A stretch of DNA of 64,000 nt, taken from the NCBI GenBank assembly GCA_021397835.1, contig JAJFZO010000889.1, positions 3,720,001 to 3,784,000 on the forward strand, read 5' to 3'. The stretch is from Moringa oleifera. Its lineage: Eukaryota; Streptophyta; Magnoliopsida; Brassicales; Moringaceae. A program made the translations under genes and the position numbers. Position 1 is the first letter of the stretch, and each line of letters opens with the position of its first letter. Shown here piece after piece: positions 1 through 14,100 of this stretch. The notes below the pieces were generated by a model. The model ran no database searches. It saw only the letters and a list, made by a program, of their open reading frames with translations, and was not told the origin of the DNA.

Positions 1-3000
1 ATATCAAATGTTATTTGACCAATTTGGATCTCCCCTGTGCTCAAAATTGAAGGGGAAATATCACCACAAAGCAACTCAAGATAGAGGTTATGAAGAACAA
101 ACAGATCGCAAAAAGAGTAAGAACACCTACTTTATGTTAAAATGAAACACCAGAAAAATCAACATATCATCACATGTAAGTGGCTACTGCATGTTTTGGC
201 TTTTGCAATTTGACAAACATGCTTTTGAAGTTTATGTTTTTTTCTCTCTTCATTCCATAATCTGTGCATATGTTGATTTTGTTTAGAACTTCCTCTCCTT
301 CCATGTTTCAGCTAAAATGTCTGACTTCAGCTATGAACACTGTAAATAACAGATATGAGATGCTCTACCTTATTCAGCAAGGAATCTGATTGTACACCAT
401 CCTAGTTGATTATATCTAATAGCAACAAGTCCCCAGCATATTTCCATACGGGGAAGTACCATGACCCACCACCAGTAACAGGTACAACTTATTAGATGAT
501 CATAAATCAAGGATTGATTGCAAACCATTCTATTACATTTAAGTTTTAGTAACACATCAAAGGTTGAGAAAAAATTCTGTGATTATGTGTATTTAGATGA
601 CAAAAACTTTTCATTACTGATAACCAATCTTTTCCAACTGACAATGGGCTCAAACCTTCTCTTGTTGATGATGTTTCAGAAATAACTCATGACATAAAAA
701 GAACTTCATGAGGGCTTGACTTGCAATGAGCTTAACCCTTGTATGGGGTCAAATAGGGATCACAAAAAAGTTGCTCATATACCTGAGAGGATATAACTTA
801 AGGATTCATCAGTTGAGTCACCTTTCAAAGATGAGTTATTTCCTTCTGAAGAGGAAGGAACTGGCGGTGAAGCACCAGTAACATGAAGCCTTTCCCATAA
901 CTCAGAGCAATTGGTCTTCCAGAAACCAATCGTTGAATGCTCCCGATCATACATGACAAGAGTATTCCGAACAACAATGCCTGTCACACAACTATTTTTT
1001 ATTGAAAAATCACTTCAAAACGAAAGAGCTCGAAACAATATTAATTGAATTTAGATGTTTAACAAGAATAAGGTAAAATTAAGGACGGATATTTGGTTGA
1101 TTTCTCATAAAGATGGGCAGAGAATGGTTAGAACCATCAGTTCCCAGTGCATGAAGCTTAACGTACCTCCTAGAAGAGTAGTTGGATCCTTTCCATTCTG
1201 GAAAATCCCCAGGCAATATGCACCGTGCACCTTCGAATGCTTTATGAATACAGAACATTAAAATTAAGAAGTAAAGAGTTTATTAGTTAGTGGTTATTGA
1301 CCACCGAATTCACAACCATAAAAATCCTGAATTCCATTAACAGGATTTTCACAAACTGCCTTCAGATTGAGTTTCAGAAAGGTTAAGACACCTGACTACT
1401 TTTTCTCAAAGAGAATACTTACCTGGAACAAGTAATTTTCAGGTGATAGCAACAACTTTTGCCCATTTCCAAATACCATTTCAACTACTGGAAAGTTTTT
1501 TGAGAGTTGGGAGACATCACTAAAGGAAAAAATCAAATTTAACTGTAAATTGCACAGAAAACATAAGCAGCCAATCATTACAATTCAAAGCCTTCAGTTG
1601 CTAAAGACAATACCTTGCAGCACCAGAAAAGCATATATCATTATAATTTGGATCAGGACCACGGATCCGCTGCAAGGAATGAAGTTCCTTCATAATCTAT
1701 GATAAACAAGAAAAAAAAATTACAATGTCAAAATAAGAGCAGTAAGAAAAGAGGAAGAGGAGAATAAAAGCCGGGGTCTAATTTCATTCAGACAAGAAAA
1801 AAAAATTACAAGAGCAAAGACGAATGACATAATGCCGTAATAAACATCTAAGCACTGATTTCAGTTTAACCATTGCAATTTAAAGCAGTAGGGATTATAA
1901 AACTAGGCCAGCAGATGTACTACAATATAAATCATGATCAATTATCTGAATATCTAATCATATAAACACCGACATAGAACATTCCTTTTTACCAAATAAT
2001 CATAAAATCAATTATAAAACCAAGAGCGACATGACATTAACTGAGACAGACTATGAAAAATTTTGAATCCAACAGAATTGCAGGTCCTATAAGGGCTCCT
2101 TGGTTCAGGCATGGAGGCTTCAAATTTTTCTTAGTCAAAAGGTTTGCTAACTGCACTTTTAGTTGACTTATTACCCAAGGAGCACCACGAAGAAATTAAC
2201 TATGACTTAGTGATTAGAAGGTTGGTCTTGGCTTGATTAAGTAAGGTAAAAAGTTGTTCAAAGGCCTGTCTAAAATTAAAATAGAAGTTACTCTATAAGT
2301 TATCTAAATATTAACTTAAAAAAAGAGAGAGAGAATGGAGTTAAAGTAACAGGAGCATACTGCTTCCTTAAATGCCAAAAATGCTGCTTCAGGTAGGTAA
2401 GCATATGTTGTACCACTATCCAGAACAGTGCCATGTCTTCCATCAAAAACACTTGGGTCCAGGGGCAACCGCTTTCCAGCAACATGCATCTCCTTCAAAT
2501 CAATATTGTAATATGGACTGTTGCCATCCCGAAACTAGAGTAAATGCGTGAAATGTATCAAATGTATTTTTTAGGAAAGTTCACGATGCATTTTGTTGTA
2601 AGATAAAATATTTCTTTCAACACACCTGCGGACAGGATCCGAATGCGTAAAAACCATGTCTGCTGGAAAAACTACTTCACCAAGAATCATTGCACCCCCA
2701 CCAATATCCATCCCCCCATAACATAATGAGAATGAATCACTAATTACACCTTTATCTACAAGTTGGTCAACAATACTGAGGTCACCTCGACCCAGTCCCA
2801 TAATGCCATCAGCATGTTGGCTATAAAGGTCGCCAGTTTCCACATTTTCACAACCAAAAACAGCACGCTGTGGAGAAAGTTCACTTAGATTGCCAAAGGA
2901 TATAATGTCCTCACCAAGAACACCACTACTAGTGCTCATTTCAGCATATTGTCTCTCATAAACGCACTGTACCCTGTCACGATCGCAATTGCAGTCCAAA

Positions 3001-5032
3001 TTGCACTTTACAGGTTGATACGTACTCGACAAATCTGGCTGGAATTTTGGATCCTGGTTAAAGGAAATCATTAGTATCAGAACCATTTAGAAGGTCAAGA
3101 TGTACAAGAAGTAACTGAAATCATTTGGATAGCATGCAGATTCAATTCCAACTATGATCCAATCTGTTGAACCCTGGCATCAAGTATGACAATTATCAAA
3201 CACCCCATGGTGAATATCAGACACCCAATAGATCATGTACTTACAATTACTTGCTCATTTACTACAGCTAATGCATAGACTGACTCATTTTAAGGCTGCC
3301 CATATCATTCTACATTTCAATCAGACATCCTTCATCAGTTTTTTAAGGCAGAAAAATAGTAAAATACAATTTTATGGAGTTATACGAACATAAGAAACAG
3401 TAGGGAAGCCCAAATTTCAGGGTTAAAGCTTGTTTTAATAGGAAAGAGAAGAAAAAAAAAAAAAAAAAACAAGTGCAAACAGGTGGGATAAAGCATGATA
3501 AAATATAGAACTGAACTGCTAGCCCTAGACTAGTAAGGTTTTAGGACTAGGAAGAAAACAACCTCATTTCCGATGGCTGTAACAATTGAAATCCGAAAAA
3601 AGAAACATCCATTGCTCACATAGGTGATCATGACTACACCCAAATGACAACAGATCTTAAACATAAGAATAATCTATTACAATGTTAGAACATGAACTAT
3701 ATAGCATAAAGCATCCACAAGAAAATCTTAATATAACACAAATAGTTTTACTAACAGGTCAAGAAAGGTAGAAAAGCAAGTAAACTAAACTTTTGGCCCT
3801 GAATAGTGTTCAGGTACATTACTGTTAACAGTTCTCTGCTACAACTTATGAACAGTACTCTAAAGTACTGCCAACAAAAAGAATATAATAAATTAGCTCC
3901 ATTCCCATGCAAAGCTCGAGACTCAGTCATCCAACAAAATCAAAATTTAAGCTAGATGCTTGGGAATCTCCCCCCTTTTCCGATACACAAACCTTAAAAT
4001 TTGCCGCCCATGATCTAAAAAGTTTCATTATGTAGTCTCTTTAACAGCTGCATAAGTGCATAAAAACTCTTAAACTTTCTTCCTAATACAGCATATAAAC
4101 TCAATGAAGTCTTGAAATGATTATTTACACATGGATCCCCTTGCTTCAAACTTACTCTTCAGTTGCTTCACTCCATGAAAGCGAAAATGAACTCCGTAAA
4201 CGTGAAGGAACTTATTATACGTAATGAAAGTTTTGAAAAGCAGGTTGAGAATGCTTCATGGCAGATTTATAATTGACACTTCAACCTAATGAGTACTTCT
4301 ACCAACTCCTGCCAATCTCTTTCTCCTATTCAACATTTAATTCATCCAGTGAACCAATACTAAAATATAGAAAAACACTTTAAAAAGGGTGCAACAAGAA
4401 TAACTCCAAAAAATTAAAAGCAAATTCATATCAACTAAAATGATCGAAGATTATCAATTTGAGCGTCACCTGATGCCTGCCACATTGTTCACAGGTAGTG
4501 CACGGGACGTAAGTAACAGTACTCCCTGTATCAACGATGAGAGCAAATCTTTGCGGCGGAGTCCCGATCCACAACCTCGTAGTATAATACCTTAAATTAT
4601 AAACAGCATGATCTCAGGGTCCTTTTTAAAAAAGAAAAAAGAAAAGGAGAGAGAAAGCAAATTCATCGGCAAGAGATCAGGCAAGACAAAAAAAAAAAAA
4701 AAAATGAAATGATTAAAATCTTCTTTCTTGAAAGAAAGAAAAAGGAACTACCCGTTCAGAAGGAGATCATCATAGAGTCTCATGCGGGCGTTGGGGGTTC
4801 CGGATCCCTGGAGGTGGCGACGTGAGTTGGAGAATGTTCTAGAAGTATTTGTAGGAGAGAGGAGGAGCGGCAACACCATGGACCGGCGCCCCATGCTCTG
4901 AGGGTGCTGGAAGAGGAGGCCATTGGCGGAGAGGGAGGGTGAGGTGGCGAGATTTGATTGGACAGTAGAAAGAAGAATAAAAAAGAGAGAAGTGATAGAA
5001 ATGGCGATGAGTCGATTCTGTGCCCGCGCCAT
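1..5032 (-). CDS. Nepenthesin-like (A1 family) aspartic protease, 3' end off window
   Basis: Secreted or membrane-anchored aspartyl protease of the plant family that includes Arabidopsis At3g50050/At5g43100 (family placement from memory). Exons read by frame and GT/AG: 5032-4752, 4590-4470, 3053-2626, 2517-2361, 1696-1614, 1519-1429, 1239-1167, 980-783, and 34 running off the left edge; all phases agree. The ATG at 5032 (MARAQNR...) is followed by a hydrophobic signal-type segment; an in-frame non-ATG stretch upstream was ignored. The first catalytic Asp is in VDTGST (residues about 113-118) and the second in LDSGTT (about 309-314), so both active-site halves are present. A Cys-rich insert (CNLDCNCDRDRVQC) follows the first half. 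The ninth exon encodes GEIQIGQITFD, which suggests the family's C-terminal extension, where related proteins carry a membrane anchor; that part lies outside the window. Introns reach 1.4 kb. I see no lesions. Confidence 0.9.
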
Positions 5033-5913
5033 AGGATCCTGGCTCGGGCAATTCAAATGTAAACCGTTGATAATTGGTTTGAATTGGCGTCAAAAAAGAA
5101 CTACGAAATGATAGGGATCCAGCATAAGGGAATGCAAGAGCGATGAATGCTGAAGAAGATACTCTCTCGTCTTACTTCTTCTTCTTTTCTTTTGAGAGGG
5201 AGGGATAGAGAGAGGGAGGGAGGGAGGGAAACGCCGGGTGAACAGAGGAATGACTGAATGAACTTCGCACCAAACTGAAACTATCCATGCAGTAGGTGCC
5301 TGATGTTTGACATCCCTCCACCCTTCAACGACGTCGTTTCATTGACAAGTTAAAGAAACCACGCCTTGGATTTGAAGGACCTTTCAACAAAAAAGTGAAA
5401 GAGAAGATGAAGCCCTTTTAGATCTCTGCTGTGTGAGATATTAAATGAAATCGAGCAAGGCCTCTCACCAAACAAAAATCATATGGATTAGCTGAGAACA
5501 CAGAACGGAAAAGGAAGCAACCGTGCCATGTTTCTGCTTTGATATTGCTTAATCCACGTGTAAAACAATTGCACATGCAAACCAACAGTAAAATAATCAA
5601 GGATTGTAACGGGAAGCAATAAGACCCCATTGATCTTCCTTAATCTGTCAATAACAAAGAGAAAAACCAAATTAAAAAAAAAAAAAAAGCAGTACAACAG
5701 AGCCAGCTGCAAGAAGGAAGCATTTTTACAAGCAGAGTATGTACCAAAGGAAAGATAAAAAGGTGTACATTGGTATACAACAAATCCAACTTTAACACTA
5801 TAGGTTATAGATTCAATACAGCATTTGACTGTATTGGGGTTATCATAAAAATTAGCCCTTTGTCAAGCAATTCTGCTACTTTCACCCCCTCACACAACAC
5901 TTGCATGTCAGAA
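5033..5913. other. Intergenic: protease 5' leader/promoter and FRL3 3' flank
   Basis: There is no gene here. About 5160-5235 is a purine-rich GA/GGGA tract, which is CT-rich in the sense of the leftward protease gene, as is common in plant 5' leaders. The rest up to the FRL3 stop at 5914 should hold the FRL3 3' UTR. I could not place a TATA box or poly(A) signal with confidence. Confidence 0.5.
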
Positions 5914-7915
5914 CTACATGTATGGCTGGTGAGAGGACTGCAACCCACCACCCATGTAACTTCCATAATTTGATGAAGAGGCATTATAAGAGGGAGCAGG
6001 TATCCTGTCGTCTTGGGGATAGTAATATAATCTTTGATCATTGGCTTGCTGAGCATACATAGACTGCCCTGGAACTTGATACTGGTAAGGGTTGGGACCA
6101 GCATGAGGATACCTCTCTGACATTCCTGCATAAGGTGCCCTATTGGTGTAGACAGGTGGCCCCTGCCTACCAGCAGGGGCACCAAGTGGACGATATCCAC
6201 GGAATCCTCCATTTACTCTTGGCTTCTTTTGGTGTTGATTTTTACCATAATCTCCACTCCTCTTTTTATCAGACTTGGATTTCTCCAGCTGAGCAACTCT
6301 TTTCTTAAGTGGATCAAGCAGGTACTCGGCTTCAAGCTTGTAATCTTCAACACACTTGATTACAGCTTTCAATGCAGCAAGTTCTTGGGCATTTACATCA
6401 CTCTGCATATAACAAGTAACAGAAAGTCAATATGTCAAAGCTGATAAACTTTTTCAGCATCAGCCAGTCCTTGAACCCAAAAGCACACATACCGGTGTAG
6501 TGCCAGCACCACCTGCATTCCCACCCTTTCCCTGGGAGTTTCTCCTTAAATCTTTCAAGTAGGTCTTCAGAAGAGGAACAGGTGGAAAGCTTTCAGCAAG
6601 CTGGAAGGCATGAATAAAATGTACAGCATCTATTTGTCTCCCATTGTTAATCAATGACTCAACAACACCTGCACAAATAATGAGCCTTAGCAATTGCCAC
6701 ATCTAGATTGGTAAAGCCCTAATAGCACAGTCACGTTATACTTGAACCAGACCATTATGTTCTTCATACTCTAACACACGACAACGCCTAAAGGAACAAA
6801 GTGTATGAGACAGCTTATGGGAACAAGGATCCAGTGTCCAGAACCCATCAGGTCAGTTAATTAAATGAACACCAACCTGGCATTTTGTTTGTTAGTCCAA
6901 GAGAACGGCAGAGCTCAGGTGCCTGCCGCCGGCGAGCAACTACAAGAACACGCTTGCAGAGTTCTTCTTCATCAAACTCCGAAGCAATTCTAAAAGTAGC
7001 AAGGAGCTGTAAGAATGCCTCTGCTTCCAATGAATTTCCATTGGCAGCATCAGTGCCTGCACTAGACAACTTAGGCCACCACTCATCAGCAATTGCCTTG
7101 GCTTGCTGCTTGGTTACAGGGTTCAGAAGGTGATCAGCACCTGGGTCAATTCTTGCCATCAAGGCAGCCAGGGCTTCCATTAAAATAACACAGGATTTGC
7201 GCTTGCCCTGAAGGGCAACATCCCTCTTATCAATGGGGAGGGTAGTTTCATCAGGAGGGTAAAATCCCTCCAGTGAATCCAGCACCAAACGGGCCGGTTC
7301 AGTCGCATTTTCTAGTGCAATAGAAAGTTCCTCACGGGAAGCATAAAGATTTTTATGGTTCTCCATGGCAAAATTCAATAGCCCTTTTGCATCCATCTGC
7401 TCGCAAAATTGCAAGAGCTCTGGGCGTGGCTTAATATCAACAGCCACGACTTCAGCATTTTCACTCATTTTACAAGGAAAGTCCTCTGGAGAATTTGTAT
7501 CACCAAGAGAGCAGCTTACCTTGCTGTCTTTGTGGTCCCCACCATCAACTGGCTCCAAAGGAGTTGGCTGGTGATTTGCTCGTGCCTCTGTTATAGCAGC
7601 AACAGCAGCATCTTTAAGTTCCTGCACTCGATCTAGGAGATCCTGCTCCTTAGCAACAACAGAAGCCTCTTTCTCCACAAGCAGTGCACGAATGTCAGCT
7701 TCTTTCTCCTCATATTCCTTCTCCCTAGCTTCTAGCTCTTCAATTTTTCTCTTCAATTTTGTCTCCAGATTTCGGAAGTGTACTTCAACTTCCATCCACT
7801 GCACCTTGTCCTCAGAAGCAGCCTTGCAGGCTTCCAGTTCAAGAAATGTCTTGCCAAGTTGTTCTATAAGAGAAGATGCAGCATCATTTTCCACAACTTG
7901 CTCGGTATTAGCCAT
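5914..7915 (-). CDS. FRL3: FRIGIDA-like protein 3
   Basis: Member of the plant FRIGIDA-like family; the family founder FRIGIDA is a nuclear scaffold that activates FLC. Three coding exons, 7915-6877, 6668-6493 and 6402-5914, join in phase to give 567 residues, close to Arabidopsis FRL3 (At5g48385, from memory). The ATG at 7915 gives MANTEQ, which matches the family N-terminus. Residues about 45-120 are a charged coiled coil (EELEAREKEYEEKEADIRAL). The central alpha-helical FRIGIDA domain contains PRPELLQFCEQMDAKGLL, EPARLVLDSLEGFYP and the hallmark QIDAVHFIHAFQL...FPPVPLLK. A basic stretch and a Tyr/Pro/Gly/Gln-rich low-complexity tail end in QPYM. Its role in flowering or another process cannot be judged from sequence. 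No lesions are visible. Confidence 0.93.
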
Positions 7916-7948
7916 GGTTAGTCGAGGTTCAAATGCTTCAGGCACAAT

Positions 7949-10190
7949 TCTTCAGAACCCAATAGAAAAACCAGAAAGATGTAAGTACAACAGGAGATAA
8001 GCATGAAATTTCTTTACATTCCCTAGAGAAAGACCACAGGCAGTTTCATGCGAAATATATGCAGATCTGGTAAATTTTCACAAAATATAGTGCACAAACT
8101 AGCATGCTCTCCTTCTCACCTACCTTGTCTCCTGCCAGAAAACTCCTTTCCTAGAATTTGACATTTTTTTATTAGACTTCCTAGCATTCACATCTACTTG
8201 ATCACAAAGGGGAAAAAAATTAAAATTTAAATTTAAATTGTCTCCAGTCCGAACCACTTTTAAGTGTCAGTTTTTAGGCTCCTCGTTCTCTCCTAACTGT
8301 CTTTAGCCTCATACTATTTATTCATCTAGAGCCCAGGTCATCAGACCAACCCAGCGATTAAACCACCAATCTGCGACACAGATGCGAACATGAGTTAGTA
8401 TACTAGCTTGGCTTCATAAAAGGCTTCATTTTAAACACAAAACATAGATGGTTTGTTCACTAAAATATAAAGCCTAGACAGAAAACACAGATGATTTGTT
8501 CACTAAAATATAAAGCCATACAAGTAGAAAATTAAGACCATGATGCTAACTTTAAAAATTTACCATTCTTATAAGTCATAGCATTAAAATTTTAGTAAGG
8601 ATGCACATGGAACTGTAAACCATGGGCAAATGTCAATATACACTTTATCATGAGCGCAGGAGAGGGAAAAAAAAAAAAAAAGGAACTAAAGAGCTTGGTA
8701 CTTTCAACTGAAAGCACAAGCAGGGCAAACTCTTTGACAAAAGTATAAGTTAAATGACTGCTTTCTTCACAGCAAGCATGAGTGCCTATATGCAGTTCAA
8801 ATCATTCCACAGCACAGCCTGTGAAAATAGCAGTGCGCTATCTGCCTGAACATCTTCAGCTGAATTTGTGAATACTCAAGCCCACTAATATAAAAAATAA
8901 TTAAAAAAATGCAAATATTTAGCTCTATCACCTACATTGATACAGAGGACTCTATGAAAACCAGAACCATCAATGAGTTCTTATGCAGTAACGAACTCTA
9001 TTCCACTCTTCATGAAGTTCTTTCTCCTATTGTTTTTAACAATTTGCCTCTGTCCTATTTGATGCATATAAGACTGGTGCGAATGTTGGACAGAGGAGAT
9101 AGATCCCAAGTTAAAGAATCATAATATCATCTTTGAATTTTGTGTATATGTAGACCTAAAACTCAAAACTACAATCACTTCTGATGAGATTTGAAAAGAA
9201 AATTCAAGTGAATGTCCATAGCTTTAGTATAAGTAAAACTTGGAAATCAACCTCCTCTTGCAGAGAAAAGATGCACAAAACTTAAATTTAGTTGAGCTAA
9301 CCTATGCTGAACTTGACCAAGCTCAAGTAAGCTCGATGGAGCTATATCAAACAAGGTTTTAAGTAATTGACTTGAGCTAACAAAGCCCAGTATTCCACTC
9401 TACTCATTTGTTTCCCTAACAGGATGCACTTTATTAGTAGAAAGCCAAACAAAATCCAAATACTTTCTGGTTTCCTTTCTCTTGGAAGCATCCTTTAATT
9501 GCCACCATCCATATGTATGAGGATTCCAATCTATATTTCATCTATCTTCTAGATGACAACAACAAAGGAAAGCATTTCACCATTGAGTTCTATGTAAATG
9601 AAGACCTCCATGAGATTGGTATTAGTTGAAAAAATGGAAACAATCAAAAGCAGGAGTACCAAATCAAAATTCTCATCCTCCTCGATTATGGCATTGTGCA
9701 AATCTATGTGTCTAACTTCCATTTCCTCATTGATTAACCAAATAAGCAACTACCAGAAATATCCCAACAACTATAAGCACTTCTACAGCTGCACTTTTCT
9801 AATGATAACCAGGAAACCATACTGTAACATGAAAACCTGCTAAAATTGAATGGCATGGCTCGAAAGAAACCTAACACTTTATACGAATCCGAACAGTGCA
9901 GGAAGACAAAGCGACAAATGAAAAGAGAACAGAAGAAGAAAACAGAGGAATAAACAATGAAATCAACATCTACAGAATTGAAAAGGAAAACTCACGAAAA
10001 AAGACATACCAATTAAAATGCCCAAGGGAAGGAATCAAAGAACTGAGCTAGTGACGTTGTGGTACAAATAGCAAGATCAATGGGAACAACAAGTTCTTCC
10101 CTCTAAGTGACGTTGCAGACGGCATGAACCCTAGCCGCTAACGCCGGGACTCTACGACTTCTCTTTAATTTCGTGGCACTCGAGTCCTTG
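7949..10190 (-). other. Likely FRL3 5' leader intron (about 2.1 kb) and leader exon
   Basis: This stretch has no convincing ORF. On the minus strand a GC-richer block at about 10190-10011 ends in a good donor (GTATGT at 10010-10005). A weak candidate acceptor (...CTGAAG) sits at 7950, just above the FRL3 ATG. A leader exon of about 180 nt plus a 2.06 kb 5'-UTR intron would explain the gene-free DNA. It contains an imperfect tandem copy of about 36 bp (8439-8474 and 8482-8517). The exon call is inference and needs RNA evidence. Confidence 0.4.
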
Positions 10191-11110
10191 GTTAGGTTGG
10201 CTTTGGCAATCGGTGGATTCTGATTGGACCATCTCCGTCTGCTGCCTTTACTCGGTAATAGAAGAGAGGCTCTACGGCCCATTGATAATGCACCAGAAAG
10301 GGCTTATGGGCTTGTAACTGATCCCCACCTTCAAATTAACTATTTCATTTTTGGCAATATAAGTAGCTTTAATTGTAGACTAGAGTCTGCAGTTCAACAG
10401 TTCTGTCTCCAGAAAGCTAACAGTAACATTTTATAACAGATGAGATTCATATAGTGCGTTAAATACTCGTTATTATATGACCATGGTTTTGCTTTCTCAT
10501 AACAGATGAGATTCATAGTAAGTTAAATACCCTGTGATTATATGAGCATGGTTTTGCTTTCTTCTATCCATCATGAAAAGCTGACACGTTAATGGTTGAA
10601 ACCACGGAACAGGATAAACACGGTCAATAAAAGCAGGCATGGAAAAGAAGGAAACAAGGATAAAAAGAACTGAAAGGTGAAAGGAAAAAAATGGCTGAAC
10701 AAAAAGAAAACCAACCCACAGGTCTAAATCTGATATAGATATAGCTAACTGGACTACAACTGAAGTTAAGGTCTAACAAGGGCATTTTCTAGCAACTTAA
10801 TGTTCAAAAAGCATTTTAGGTCACAGCCTTGTTCGCTTCAGTTCTCCGCATTCAACAGAATACAATAAGGTAGCTCTATAGTACAGAAACAACTACTGTG
10901 CTTTGGTTCAAACTGCAACTAGAGGTAGTAAACCACTTGTATCAAGCTGTGCACAAAGCTAATCTGTTGATGCAGGCATTAGTACTAAGACAATGCCTCG
11001 TAAGGGCAAAACATTCTAAAACTTGTGGATGAGCCCTCACAAAACTCGCTGGCAGAAGTACCAGATGACTGAAATTTGTTACTATCATCGATTGTTGGAG
11101 ATTTGATAGT
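10191..11110. other. Intergenic between FRL3 leader and NRAMP3 3' end
   Basis: No gene is seen. It should hold the FRL3 promoter and the NRAMP3 3' UTR. It includes the 66-bp tandem repeat at 10433-10562, listed separately. Confidence 0.45.
10433..10562. repeat. Tandem repeat, about 66 bp x 2
   Basis: Two diverged copies (10433-10498 and 10499-10562) each begin ATAACAGATGAGATTCATA and end in CATGGTTTTGCTTTCT. They lie in the intergenic DNA upstream of FRL3. No function is apparent. Confidence 0.8.
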
Positions 11111-14100
11111 TCAATTTGTCTGTGCCAGTTTGGACTGTGCTGAGTAGCCCCAAGGAGAAAAAGTGATGCCACGAGAAATGAGGTAAATTATGAATGCAAT
11201 ATATGCTCCCGTAAACACGCTTACGACTGATGTAAATGCTACCCCAGTCACTTCTGACATGAAAAACTCCAGCAGAAGATACCCGTTAATCAACATCACC
11301 AATGCAGCCACCAGCCATGCTATGGTCTGCAAAAAAGAAGAAAGAAAAGATCAAACATGGTGACATGTACATGAATTAGAGCTTATGTTTCCTCAATAGT
11401 TAAACAATTCTTGAAATTTTGGAAATTGGAACATAATAACATAAGATCCGAAGCAATATGAGAACGCTCATAAAAGTTGCAAATTGATCAGCTGTTGACC
11501 AAGGATTTATAGCTTCTTCAATAAGTCTATGGTAATTCTGCTTCTTTATCGCTGTAGCAAGGTAAAAATTACCAAGGAAAAGACTTCCTCAATATACAAA
11601 GAGTAACTCAGAGAGCACGACTTTTGGACAACTGTAATGATGGCCTGATCATGAGTTCAGTAAAAGGGGTTGAAATGTTTTGGCAGACATCAACAGTGAC
11701 CAAATTCATGATTACTGACTACATGTATTCTATGTAGAATAAAGTTCCCTTCAAGGAACTTTGCGACAAACGATATATAAAGTGATTGATGGAACCAATC
11801 AACCACCCGTAGATGAGATGGTGAAGGGGTCAAATAGAACTTGGGTTCTCAAACCTTTTAAGTCATATAACCATTAAATGAAAGGTAGCAACCAACTATC
11901 CCACAAACATGAAGGCGGTGACCTACTTCCATGTCACATATCCTCACAGAAAACATTTTTATATCAAACCTGAGTTCACAAACCCCACTAGCAAAGCAAT
12001 ATATTATGAGGCACAAAGTACGTAACCCAAAAGTATGTAGTTCATACTAGGAACTAATAATAAACAGTCTGGCTTGTCAGAAAGTAGTACATGTAGCCAT
12101 TGATCAAAAGCAGACACTGTGTTGTAGACTCACAACCTGCAATGTTGCTAGCTAAGTCACCACCAACTGTTATGTATTGACATCAGCATGTGAAGTCAAA
12201 AGTCAAGGACACCACTCAACCATTCACTAGGAGGGGCAAATGGGTATCCACATTTGTTTGGATCTACCCATTAAAGAAAACTGACAAGTTGCTTGCAACT
12301 AAGGTAGATAGTCAAATCTGAAAGTTTCTAAAACTAAATGTTTATTTAATCTGGTCCACAATCAAACTAGCAAGTCTCACACATTATGCAACCATATAAA
12401 TAGCAAAAACCATTTTGATTTTGTAATGAAGGTACATTGAGCTCAGTGCAGCTCAACAAGTGTCAATGGTTCAAGTTCTTCAAGACACCTGTAATGTTTT
12501 GACTTGAAATTCAAAAGGAAAAAAGATGACCGATATTTTAAACACAATAACTTTCAATTGATAAGCAATTACATAATCAAATCACAATTTCTTAGTTATC
12601 TAGAGATTTATGATCATGATGCAGAAGGAAAGAATCAGCATACCTTGAGGATGGGACCGATTTTGAAAGTGCCCATAATTTGCTCCTTGGAGACCAAACA
12701 CAGAAGGGGGATAAGTGCAAAAGGAATCTGAACTGACTGGAGGACATTTAACCATTCATTTAGAGCATCTAGCAGCTCCCCTGATGAATCAAAGGCAAGA
12801 GCAACAATCATGGTCGGGATGATTGCACAGCTTCGTGTGATCAATGCCCTCAACCATTTTTTCAACCTCAGATTCAGGAAGCCTCCCATGATAAACTGCC
12901 CTGCATAAGTGCCCGTGATGGTGCTACTTTGGCCAGCTGCTAATAACCCAATACCCCAGATATATAAGATTGGGAAAAGCCCACCGCCATATTTCTCTTG
13001 AAGGTATTGCCCAGCATTTGCAAGACCAATACCATTGGCTATTTCTGTACCATAAAACCCCTTGGCAAATACTGTTGTAACGAATAGATTGATTATAAAC
13101 GAAACTACAAGGGCAACTGTTGACTCAATGGAATAGTAATTGAGAGCTTCCTGAACCCGGCCTTTCTTTCTCTGATCAATCTCCCTTGATTGCACAAGAG
13201 CAGAATGCAAGAATACATTGTGCGGCATGATAATGCAACCCACAACTCCAACAGCCTGCTGTATTGTTTTTCCGCTAATTTGTGGAACCAGCAGACCTAC
13301 AAAAGATAAATTCATTCCTCTTTGTGTTAAATGAGCTACAAAATAATAATTCACACACAAAGGGAAAGGTAAAAGGAAAATTATGGACAAAATAGTTCAT
13401 TTCAGATGGGAAGATCACAACCATAAAGAAGTTCACTGCCACTGGGCTTTGTTTCACCAAACATCCAGGCAAAGGAGAGTGCCATTGTGGCTATGAGAAC
13501 AGCAAAAACAGCTTCCAACTTCCTTATCCCATAGTTCTCCAGTAACAGAAAGATAAAACTGAAACAATAAAAATGTCAAGAAGAACCAAGACAACAACCA
13601 AATAATTCTGGGTAAGCAAAGAGAACAGCCTCTAGTAACTGAGAAAACTATGGAAAAATAGGGATATTTAAAATCATCTTATGAAAAGTTAATCCCACTG
13701 AATCTAGAAATAGAAAAGAAAACAGAAAAATTTTCAATATATAACTTCATTTCAGCATTTTTTTGTTCTTGGAACTGGATTACTACCCATCAAGCCACAC
13801 AAGTAGCAAGTTCATCCATGAACATTAAAGAATAACAGAAATAAAAAAGGAACACTCGGATTACTGAACGCTTCAATCTGAAAAGGGATCCAAGATAGAA
13901 TGAGCTTATTTTTTCTTAAACATACTCTCACCTAATGGAAATAAACAGAACCGCTTGAAATGGAGACAGGAAGAAAAATATCAAAGAAAATTCCTATTAC
14001 CAGTTAGTCCCCAACTTTGGGATGAAAACAAAATCCAAATAAAACGCATTAAAAGCACTAATTTCCACGGAAATTAACTAACGAGGGATTAAAGAAAGAA

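Noticed and set aside
6885..8000. Plus-strand ORFs over FRL3
   Set aside because: Antisense shadows; no recognisable product, while FRL3 is clear on the minus strand.
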